Below are positions 30,955 through 46,838 of a stretch of 64,000 bases of DNA, one piece after another. This stretch comes from Aporrectodea caliginosa. Taxonomy: Eukaryota > Annelida > Clitellata > Crassiclitellata > Lumbricidae. Position 1 is the first letter of the stretch. Each line of letters starts with the position of its first letter. A model generated the notes under the pieces. That model saw only the letters and a list, made by a program, of their open reading frames with translations. It ran no database searches and was not told the origin of the DNA. The translations under genes were made by a program, and so were the position numbers. The stretch lies in NCBI GenBank assembly GCA_020284085.1, contig JACEVL010000499.1, positions 167,001 through 231,000 of the forward strand, written 5' to 3'.

Positions 30955-31271
30955 TGACTGAGCCAAGACTGAATTTATTAGCATATATTCTGCCGACTGG
31001 CAAAAACTAACAGACAGAGATTGAAGGAATTCCTTCAAATTTTTGTACAAACAATGGACAGAAACAAGTGTTTTTGCTTTGCTGCAGATTATTTTCACTT
31101 CTCAGTAACGCACATTATTGTAACTTGAAAACATTGCTCTGTGATTCATGTTAACTGTTCATCAGATTCTGTATGCTGCAGAGAAACTAAAAGTAGCCTT
31201 TACCTGTAGCAGTGGTGTTATGCGCATATGGTCATATAGTAGCCTTTATCTCTAGTTGTGGTATTAAGCCA
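30955..31271. other. 3' flank of TPI copy 2
   Basis: Homologous to the flanks of copies 1 and 3 (CTGAATTTATTAGCATATATT, then CAATGGACAGAAACAAGTG). It probably holds the 3' UTR and short spacer before the opposite-strand ORF. Confidence 0.45.
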
Positions 31272-31532
31272 TTATGGAAATACAGTAGCATTTACCTGTA
31301 CCTGTGGTATTATGCCCATATAGTCTTTGGTGATATGGTGCCACAATTGATTTGCTGGGTAAAAGTAAAATCCGCATTCATCACAGAGGCCTTCATCCAT
31401 AATAATTATATACTTCACCACATGGTTGCAGAAGACTGACTTCAACTTCATGGAAATACAACAATTATCTTCTGCAAACACATCACCCACGAGTAAGATC
31501 ACCAAGAATCCAAGACATCTCAATACAACCAT
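31272..31532 (-). CDS. Small Cys-rich secreted-protein ORF
   Basis: An 86-codon minus-strand frame starts at an ATG (31532). The first ~20 residues (MVVLRCLGFLVILLVGDVFA) look like a signal peptide with a VFA-type cleavage site. The rest holds several Cys residues with the pattern MDEGLCDECGFYFYP. GLCxxCGxxFYP resembles the spacing in GCC2/GCC3-type or other small Cys-rich modules, but I cannot name a family. A relative at 19160-19291 keeps the Cys core (GYIMDEGLCHECG), which argues that this is, or was, a gene duplicated together with TPI. It is transcribed convergent to the upstream TPI copy 2 and divergent from copy 3. It might include further exons. Confidence 0.45.
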   Translation of the reverse strand: MVVLRCLGFLVILLVGDVFAEDNCCISMKLKSVFCNHVVKYIIIMDEGLCDECGFYFYPANQLWHHITKDYMGIIPQVQVNATVFP

Positions 31533-32867
31533 CAGAAATCAGGGTCATAAATATCATCTAGCATTTTACATGCCAGCATGTTACAGTCACAGACGTAATA
31601 TGATAATTAGCAATTATCGAGATCAGCTGGTGCTTACAAAACATGGCTTAATTACCGTACCCCACAAATGGTTGCTAAACTCTCTTTGGAGCTTTCTTGT
31701 AGCTTTTACTCCAGGGGCATCAATCCTGCAATGGTATTACTTATCCATACTGACTTCAAATTCTGTATGTCTCTACTGCATGCAGTTACATCAGTAGAAT
31801 ACACATAGGTCGACTGACTGATGCAAAGCCAAACTAATTAAGAAAATAATCCAAATTTGAAATATCAAATGCTCTTAAATTATGTCGAGACACTGAAGAC
31901 AGAATATTATAACTTGCCTACTGTTTAAAATAAACAGTTTCACAAGTTTTAATAGTCCTAAATGTTAACACGTAGCTGCTTCACAATAGCTAATAAGTTT
32001 AGTCAGTGGCTGACTACCAGACAATTTTGATCAAGTCAGTGAAATTAATGCATGACTAGACTTAGGCTACTATAAGCAACTAAAATATGCAATCAATAAG
32101 AAGTAGCGTTGCAGATACTTCCACAGACATAGGCCCCTACTACTATATAAGCACCGTGTGGTTTCTGAAGGAGGCTGGAATAATCTTAGCATAGTGCGGT
32201 GATATTTACGGGCCTTCGTTTGAACTCTTAACAACCAAATCAGCAAATGAAAGGGTTAAATGCTAATTGAAATCTACGCAATATGGACTCAACGAAGACT
32301 ATAAACTTTGTTCTTTTCAATAATCTATGAAGTACAGTTGTTTTAATAGGCCTACACGACTTCGGCTAATGCGTTTTGTTTTCAAAATAAAACGCGCGCA
32401 TCGAGTCAATATCTCAACTTTAGAGAGTGTCACAATAATAAGCCTAACGTCATTCATTATTTGGAATTTATTTAGAGACGCGCCATCTGCCTATGATTAA
32501 GATAAAGAATTCTCGTAGTAAGATCACAGTATAAATAATGTAATTATTTATACTGTGGTAAGATTACGAATTTATGCAGGTATAGCGTTTGGAGCCAGTA
32601 ATCGCAACGCATCAATCGTCCAAATCGCAGACCCTTCAGAAGCATGTCTATGGGCAGGATTGGTAAAGTTCAGTTTCGACTTTTCAGAAAGATACTTAGA
32701 CAATTAAACGCTACATGCCGGTAGGGCTACGTGGAGTTTTGCAGTTTGTTTGATATTCAGATAACAAAGTTGCATTTTCAGTTTTCACATATACAATTTA
32801 TTATTAATGAAGATTTATTATGTGATTTTAAACTTGAGCACTGAACCATGGACGTCTCTATCCTATA
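31533..32867. other. Intergenic DNA between the small ORF and TPI copy 3
   Basis: A+T-rich, no clear gene. A hairpin (CACAGTATAAATAA ... TTATTTATACTGTG) occurs at about 32527-32558. One TAGGCCTA motif lies at 32348. Confidence 0.4.
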
Positions 32868-33021
32868 GTAAATAATCTATGACGTAATCCCTCACTACGG
32901 AAAAGATGTTGAAACGTCATCTTATGGGAAGTTAACAGTCAAGAAAACGGAGTATAACGACTTGTGTTGTTGATAGCGATTTATTGAAATAAGTAATAAA
33001 TCTATCAATTAGCATTAGAAT
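32868..33021 (+). promoter_or_regulatory. Conserved proximal promoter/5' UTR of TPI copy 3
   Basis: Same block as before copy 2, including ATGACGTAATCCCTCAC and AAACGTCAT and the sequence just before the start codon (TAGCATTAGAAT). Confidence 0.55.
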
Positions 33022-37638
<4,617 letters not shown>

Positions 37639-38426
37639 TGACTGAACCATGACTGAATTTATTAGCATATATTGTGCTGAATGGTAAGAGCTAACATACA
37701 GAGGGAGATTGAAGGAATTTTCAAGTTTTTTTGTAAGGAACAGTGTACAGAAACAAGTGTTTTAACTTTGCTGCAGATTATTTTCAGTTCCCAGTAACAT
37801 ATTATTGTAACTTGAAGACACTGATCTGTGATTTATATTAACTGTTGTAACAGGGCTATCGTCTAGTTCGATTTGAAGAGAGTTTATTTTTAAAATACTT
37901 GTAGTTTCAATTTTTAAGTTAAAACAAAGGACAGATGGTCATCAGATTCTGTTCTATTTTGCTGTTTTCACGAACTGACTGTACATGTGGCAAAGTTCCT
38001 ATATCTAATGAAGCAGCAAAACTCTAAAAAAAACAGCTGTCTGTTGTATACCTATCTGTATATGGCATGTACCCTATAGCATTATAATTTGACATCATTA
38101 AAGGAAAGCCACAAAAATAATTTGACATCATTAAAGAAAGCCACAAATCAATTATAATGAGTTGGTATTATTTTTAGTCATGAAAGTAAAATAAAATTGC
38201 ACTTTAATAAGGTAATATCAAATAAAGTATCAAAAACAAGATCCTGTGCACATAAAAGTCTTAATTTTTCTGAAAAGTGCCACATAATTGGCAGAAAGAT
38301 CATTATTTTAAACGTTAACAGGTTATGCAGGCATTTGCATATTCTGCATATTCTTATTCGTTAATTTACTCATGAAATATGAGGCATTTCGGTAATTGCG
38401 CTCAGTAATGTCTGCACTCATTCTGA
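37639..38426. other. TPI copy-3 3' flank; short tandem duplication at 38086-38147
   Basis: The first part is homologous to other TPI flanks. AATTTGACATCATTAAA...GAAAGCCACAAA occurs twice with a period of about 33 bases. No gene was seen. The 3' UTR of the minus-strand CDF gene should begin at 38426 and extend left. Confidence 0.4.
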
Positions 38427-41400
38427 TCATAATCTGGTCAGGTGGTGTCTGTAGCCACACTCGTAATCAACATGTACAAAAGCTCTTTCCACTTCATCAA
38501 GTTTTTCCAGCTTTATCTGCAGAGTCTCACCAATATCATGAGACTCACGAAATTCTATTTCTTCTGGCAGTACAAGGTCCACTTCGACTATGTAGTTACT
38601 GCCAAAGTGAAACGCTTTGAGGTCATCAACGTAGCTGATCCTGCTATCATGTTGTAAGATTACCCAGGTCAGCTTGTTGATTACGTCAGGAGATGCAGTG
38701 TAACCAGTTATCATTTTGATTTGCTCTACAATACACAAAATATTTAGTTGTAGTATCAATAGCTCTATGTTAAGCTACGAACTTTGATAGAGAATTTCTT
38801 TTATTTCCTACACTGCTTCATGTGAATTCAAGTAGTGGTAGGTACTTAGCGTGTCCAAGTAACTAATTACTCCGTTTCCTATTTCACGAGGAAGTACTTA
38901 ATTTCTCAGTTTGTCCAAGCATCAATAAATGATTTGAGAAATTCAATTTTTTATTAATAGTTTCCGTAATAGACCCAGTGTAGATGACATACACGGGTGG
39001 TTCAGATGCTTCCTTTCGCTGTCTAAGACCACTCTTCGCCCGGGTCTTTCGCACTGGCAGCGCCTCTGATTGGTGTTCACTCTTTATAAATTAATAAATA
39101 CAATACAATACAATTTTACTGTCATACACTGTGTGAAGTTTCAAAGAACTATTATAAGCTTAAGTGATCTCCTGGAAACTTTTTTCCAGTGCCTACTGTA
39201 TTTTTTCCTCGGCTTATCTTAGTGTATTTATATTGAGAGTTAAAAGCTGTAAGTTGAGTTTCACATAATTGCTTAGTCGTACAGTGTTGAATCTATTACT
39301 TACCATTTGCTGTCATGAACCAATTTACAATAATGTAAATTGCTATTAGAATGGCTCCTATCGGATCGCAGTATTTCCAGACTTTGTAACCTAACACAAA
39401 AATCAATGCATTCTTATCGTTTAGTGGTGTGACATATTTCAGCACCTAGTTTAGAAGCAATGGTTAACGTAAAGTGTGCAGTTGTCAAATGACACGGCTT
39501 GCTCGGAGAAAGTTTTGTTGCAAGACTTCACCAGTATGACGATTGTTCTATTGCAAGAGACGAAGCAATTCAAATGACTGGGAAATGTAGAGAGACTGCC
39601 AGTTGACCGAATACCACACAAGGCACTACAACTAGAACATGCAAGAATCGAGAGAAAGATTCGAAGAAAAATGATATAAAGGCAGAGCAAGACAACGCTG
39701 GATAAACAATATAAACGAGGACATAGCATTACTTTGACTGAGAATAAAGGGAGCAATGGACTTGACCGTGGACAATGGAGTTCATTTATTCGTACCCATC
39801 GCCGCCAAAAATGGCGGGAGTCAGGCACTGATGCTGATGATCATGAACCAGTCTACGTAGATTAGTATCGATAAGCTTCTGATAATCTCAATATGATGTG
39901 CACATTGCACAAACACTATTTTATCAAAAAATAAACGAGCAAAACTTAAAGATACAAGGTATTTCACATTATTTGAAGATTTCACATAGGTTGACTCTCT
40001 CTTCCTCCCTTTCCTCCATTTCGCTCTCTTTCTCCCTTTCCTCCATTTCACTCTCTTCCTCCTTTCCTCCATTTCGCTCTCTTGGACCCCCCTTTCCTCC
40101 ATTTCGCTCTCTTCCTCCCATCCTCCATTTCGCTCTCTTCCTCCCTTTCCTCCATTTCGCTCTCTTCCTCCCTTTCCTCCATTTCGCTCTCTTCCTCCCT
40201 TTCCTCCATTTCGCTCTCTTCCTCCCTTTCCTCCATTTCGCTCTCTTCCTCCCCTTCCTCCATTTAGCTCTCTTCCTCCCTTTCCCCCATTTCGCTCTCC
40301 TCCTCCCTTTCCTCCATTTCGCTCTCTTCCTCCCTTTCCTCCATTTCGCTCTCTTCCTCCTTTTCCTCCATTTCACTCTCTATCTCCCTTTCCTCCATTT
40401 CACTCTCTTCCTCCCCTTTCCTCCATTTCTGCTCTCTATCCTCCCTTTCCTCCATTTCACTCTCTTCCTCCCTTTCCTCCATTTCGCTCTCCTCCTCCCT
40501 TTCCTCCATTTCGCTCTCTTCCTCCCTTTCCTCCATTTCGCTCTCTTCCTCCCTATCCTCCATTTCGCTCTCTTCCTCCCTTTCCTCCATTTCGCTCTCT
40601 TCCTCCCTTTCCTCCATTTCGCTCTCTTCCTCCCTTTCCTCCATTTTGCTCTCTTCCTCCCTTTCCTCCATTTCGCTCTCTTCCTCCCTTTCCTCCATTT
40701 CGCTCTCTTCCTCCCTTTCCTCCATTTCGCTCTCTTCCTCCCTTTCCTCCATTTCGCTCTCTTCCTCCCTTTCCTCCATTTCGCTCTCTTCCTCCCTTTC
40801 CTCCATTTCGCCCTGTTCCTCCCTTTCCTCCATTTCGCTCTCTTCCTCCCTTCCTCCATTTCGCTCTCCTCCTCCCTTTCCTCCGTTTCGCCCTCTTCCT
40901 CCCTTTCCTCCATTTAGCTCTCTACCTCCCTTTCCTCCATTTCACTCTCTTCCTCCCTTTCCTCCATTTCGCTCTCCTCCTCCCTTTCCTCCATTTCGCT
41001 CTCTTCCTCCCTTTCCTCCATTTCTGCTCTCTTCCTCCCTTTCCTCCATTTCGCTCTCTCTTCCTCCCTTTCCTCCATTTCGCTCTCTTCCTCCTTCCTC
41101 CATTTCGCTCTCTTCCTCCCTTTCCTCCATTTCGCTCTCTTCCTCCCTTTCCTCCATTTCGCTCTCTTCCTCCCTTTCCTCCATTTCGCTCTCTTCCTCC
41201 CTTTCCTCCATTTTGCTCTCTTCCTCCCTTTCCTCCATTTCGCTCTCTTCCTCCCTTTCCTCCATTTCGCTCTCCTCCTCCCTTTCCTCCATTTCTGCCC
41301 TCTTCCTCCCTTTCCTCCATTTCGCTCTCCTCCTCCCTTTCCTCCATTTCGCTCTCTTCCTCCCTTTCCTCCATTTCACTCTCTTCCTCCCTCTCCTCCA

Positions 41401-43970
41401 TTTCGATCTCTTTCTCCCTTTCCTCCATTTCGCTCTCTTCCTTCCTTCCTCCATTTCGCTCCCTTCCTCCCTTTCCTCCATTTCGCTCTCTTCCTCCCTA
41501 CCCTCCATTTCGCTTCCTTCCCTCCTCCATTTCGCTCTCTTCCTCCCTTTCCTCCATTTCGCTCTCTTCCTCCCTACCCTCCATTTCGCTTTCTTCCTCA
41601 CTTTCCTCCATTTCGCTCTCTTCCTCCCTTTCCTCCATTTCGCTCTCTTCCTCCTACCCTCCATTTCGCTCTTTTCCTCCCTACCTCCATTTCGCTCTCT
41701 TCCTCCCTACCCTCCATTCGTTCTCTTCCTTCCATAGTCATGAGTTGGTGTCAGCGAAGGAAACTGTTTTTGTCGACCTCACATTGACAAAGTCTGTACA
41801 ACAGAAATTCAACGAATAATAGTAGGCCTAATCTAGAATGTCAATTGGTGATCTTAATCGTTTGTATTTTTTATAGCTGTCCAAATCTTTGCGCAATTGC
41901 GTATACTGCTAGTTACGGCCTGACTATCAGTGGCGTAACGAAGGGTTTCAGCGCCCAGGGGCAAGGGTTGGTGACTGCGCCCCCTTTTAATTTTCTTGTA
42001 GACTTTTAATCCTACTTTTCATAGTACTGTGTACCACTGAAAGCTAATTTTGCGCCCTCTGGTGCTGAGCCCGGGGGCGGCTGCCCCCCTCTGCCCCCCC
42101 TTCGTTACGCCACTGCTGACTATAATTACTGGATATATTTATGACTTGACAAATTATTTTTCTATCCAAAAACGCTTAAATATAATTTAAATAAATTGAG
42201 TAAATCATACTAACCTAAGAATCCAAATATAAGGGCACTAGAATTTGATGCTACGTCGTTTCTATGGTCTTGGGCCAGAGCCTGTATTGTAGGACTTTTC
42301 ATGTTTCTGCAGACCAGGAACAGGGTCAACTTTATAACTGAAAAATAAAAACACAATATGTCTCATAATTGAAATAAAAAGTTCCCAAATTGCATCAGTG
42401 CCACTTGAAACTAGGCGCTGGCACCAGCTTATTCAGCTAATTAAGTGTCTTCATATTTTGCTATCATATCTCTTCATGCCTTGTTATCATGCAACAGAAA
42501 AATAAACGGAATTTATGATAACTGTTAAGGGAATTTTAACTGTTGTTAACTGTTGACTGATAACGGAATTTATGATAACTGAATTCTGTATAATCTGTTT
42601 GCCGGATTTTAAAACAATACTGATACATCAATCAATCAATCAAAATGGTTTATTTTGCAACCAAATCAAACAAACTCATGAGGTTTACGTATCATAATCA
42701 TTGCAACTTGGCTACAAAAAGGAGGCCCTAAAGGGATAAAGAATCCTGCTAAGTAGGGACACCAAATACGCCTAATTGATTAAATTAGATTATATGTGGT
42801 GGCCTTAAAAATTAAGATTACCATTGCAAATCATACAGTGATCAAAGGAACGGTGACAAAGAAAAAACAGAAGAAAAATACATCATCAGGTAAAGAAATT
42901 AAAATGTTGACGAATATTAATAATTTTTTTGTAAAAGTGATTACGTAGTCAACATAACAGTCATGGACTTCGTGACAGAGCCATGACAATTATGCTCCAG
43001 CCTGTTGATATCACTGTTACAATCTTATTTAATGTAATCTTAACCTATATACATGTTTTGTTCCGTTAAAATAATAACTTAGGCATGCATTGATGGTATG
43101 TCTGAATTCGAACAATTCCACAAACTTACAGCTCCCTTGCCCAAAACATCTTTGCACAGAACAATAACGGATAGGGGCCTACAGTGAGGCATTGTTTTAG
43201 TTGTATAAATAGAGCTGGGGTGGGGGTAGAGTAGGATATTTTACAGATTACGAAAGTACACATCTGAGTAGTTCCCTTGAAGAGGTGCTATATAAATCTA
43301 ATGAATGAATGAATGAATGAATGAACAAATGCAGGTTAAAATCTAATGTTGTTAATATGTTTCACATGAAACAACAGACGACTCAGGAAATATTTTTGTT
43401 TCATAACCCTCAACATCTTTTCAGTCATTTAGCTAAAGGGTTAGAAGAAGAGCTAGGGGTCGAACCCCCCCCCCCAACCCACCCCACCCCAACAATAAAC
43501 ACTATGGGATAGGACTCTAAGTCCAAATTAACTTTAGCCTGTTTGAAAGCAGTACCTACCAATAGTTGCACAGATTATAACTATTGTAGGTATATCGACA
43601 GTAGGTCCAGTAGAACCTTCCATGCAGTGTTCTATCAACTTGAATATTTCGTCCTGAGTGCCACAGAAGATGTCAGATTCATTGTAGAAAACGGCTTGTA
43701 TACGACAGTTGACGTCGTAGCTGACGTACGTTACTATTCTTTGTATGGAGGACTGTATGATCTGCACTGATGCAAGACTCATGACCACAGCCAGAATCAC
43801 AATAGCCACAGGCTCCAACTTTCTGCGTCCTATCACAAAACGAATTGTCTTGCAGTTTACATTGAATGCTTTTGGTTAAAGGGGATATCAGCTATTGTTT
43901 CAAATATATTGTTTTTTTCTTTTTTACTCTAAAGCATTATCACAATGTAGAAAAGTGAATTACCTCTAGG

Positions 43971-44059
<89 letters not shown>

Positions 44060-44099
44060 TGTGAGGAACTCCTTAATAATAATAATAATAATAATAATA

Positions 44100-44166
<67 letters not shown>

Positions 44167-45958
44167 CAACAACAACAACTGAACTCCACCAAAGTGACAT
44201 TTTATTCTAAGTTTACATGCATTTAAAGACTATAATTACATTGCATGTGAAATCAAATACAACTGATTGTTACTTTTTAACAGCATAACAGTAACACTAA
44301 AGAATTATCAGTTTTTAATCACAATGTAAAAGTGAAGTACCTCTAGGATAATAAAAGTGATTGACGTGTTTGATTGCTCTGGAACTCCACCAAAGTAAAA
44401 TTCCAGAAACCAGATCTACTGCGCTGTCCAGTACGGAGGATATGATTGCAAGTGATCCAGACAATACTGCTGCTATTATCTTAGCAGAAAACAATACCTG
44501 TTAACAAATACAGCAGCAGAATAATAGCAACCGAACAACAGAAAGCTACGTTTGAATTTATTACTGATTGTATTTATATTTATTCTTTCATTTATATTTG
44601 TTGATCCCAAAAATTGACTGAAGAAGTACAATTTCAAAATGAGTATAAACAGGTTTTGGGGAACAAATGACAAACCCAAGTGGGACTGTAGACCCGCTTG
44701 ATTAGGGCCACCAACTGACAAGCCATACTGATGGTGAATTGGTGATGACGAATAATTTTAGCTATGTCATTAAACACATTTGAAGTAAAAACTCTTAACT
44801 TTGGATTTAATTGATTCATTGTACTACATGACTTGCTAAACGAAAAATAAAAAGTATACAACATGTACAGTTATTTGTTATCATTTACAAATGTACACAG
44901 TTTAAATAAATGCAACTTAGGCACATTTAGAATGTGTAATGGCAATATACTCCATAGGCCTATTGATGGTCCAATGCGTTTAATGTTAAAGTACCTAGTT
45001 AGTTTTTGTTCAGGCATATGTACTACAGATCGCAGTTGCCTTGCGATCAGGTAGAATAGGTATGAAGTTGAGTAAAGTGTAAGAAATAACCATCAAAGAC
45101 TCGAGGCAATAATTCTGCTAATATCAATGCCTAAATTCAACACTTTGAAATCGATTTGCAGATTCTATTTTCAGAATTTTCAATGCTTTAAATTAGATCA
45201 AATGTATTTCAGTGAATTACATCAGTAGCTAGTAGCCACACTCTACTTGCAGGAACTTCAATTTGACAGGACATCCACTGAAATCGCCTTGCTAAATAAA
45301 ACTTCGAAAAATGAGCACAACCAAAGCTACACATTCACACTGGATAAATGTGTAGATGCATACAGTGTACTTGGTGTGTCCTGGTTAGGATTTCCTACTT
45401 TGAGAGGCACTATGACATAAAAGATGTTAGCTTGTATTACGCATGAAAAAATTACCAATACAGAAATGGTATGGCCAAGGACAACAAGTATTTCTATGTG
45501 CATGAGGCATTGCTAGTGTCCTCGACAAAATAACTGATGAGCTAGTGATGGAAACAACCAACTTTTAAGAACTATTATAGAAAATGGTGTTAATGGCAGG
45601 GAATTAATAGACGAGTTCAAATCACGCCAAAGTCTATGGCAGAACACTCACAAAATTGATGGCAAATGTGATCTTTGCAACAGTTTGAGCTGAAAGCTTG
45701 GTCTTTTTGGTAACTGCATTTTCCGGATAAGCTTCCAAGTTCAACTGGATGTCATCGATGGAACTCAGCAGCTCATTCTGTGCTTTGTAGTAACGCCTGC
45801 CACACAGATAATATTATTATTACTAAACATTTTTTAAGCACCACTATCTAATGGCACTATAAGCAATTGTGATTGAGGATTTGCTCATGGTGTATGGTGT
45901 ACAACTGTACATGCACCATCTTACAAGAGGAGGTTTGAACCATACTTTCCACATTGCA

Positions 45959-46056
<98 letters not shown>

Positions 46057-46807
46057 GAGAGAGAGACAGAGACAGACAGAGACAGACAGACAGACAGACA
46101 GGCAGACAGACAGACAGACAGAGACAGACAGAGACAGACAGAGACAGAGAGAGACACACACACACACACTCTCGGTCTCTGTCTCCGTTTTTATTTATTA
46201 TATATCTCTAACAGAGACAGAGACAGAGACAGAGGGAGGGAGGGAGGGAGGGAGTGGGAGGAGGAGGGAGGAGGAGGGAGGAGGAGGGAGGAGGGAGGGA
46301 GGGAGGAGGGGAAGGTCGGAGGGAATACCTATACCCAAGTCGGCATGTTTGCTGGCCTACAATACTACTGACTAAGTGTGCTGTGCTTACTTGATTTTCC
46401 TTGGTGCAGTTCTGTCACACGGAAGCTCATGAAGATGTCCGAGTGATGCACCACTTTGTTCACTTACAGCCACTGCACAGTTTAGCTCAATATCTGACAA
46501 AAATAAGAACAGTAAAATAATGTAAATGACTATCGGCCGTAGACTCCGAATGGAGGCATCTACAGCAAAAATGCTTTACATTGTCCAGTGTCTTTCCTCA
46601 TCTTATAATAATAATTATAGTCTACCCTGGACATTGTCCCCAGGGTAGGACATTACCCCCCCCAGTCTAAGATATAATCGTATAATATTCTTGCGGAAAT
46701 ACGTATATGTATATGTGTATATATTTTTGTATATGTATGTGTAAGTATACATAAATATGCATATATATATAAAGTATATACATATTTACATATGTATATA
46801 TATATGG

Positions 46808-46838
<31 letters not shown>

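Noticed and set aside
39898..41737. Very long ORFs on both strands (Ser/Leu-rich on plus, Glu/Arg/Lys-rich on minus)
   Set aside because: They are created by a 27-bp minisatellite whose period is a multiple of three; no domain, splice or start evidence.
43940..44200. Poly-Ile and poly-Leu ORFs
   Set aside because: (TAA)n tract within a duplicated exon fragment.
45844..46375. ORFs of alternating Ser-Leu, Arg-Glu or Cys-Val-Ser
   Set aside because: Translations of GA/GACA microsatellites. The same applies at 49412-50004, 54377-54855 and 55306-55812.
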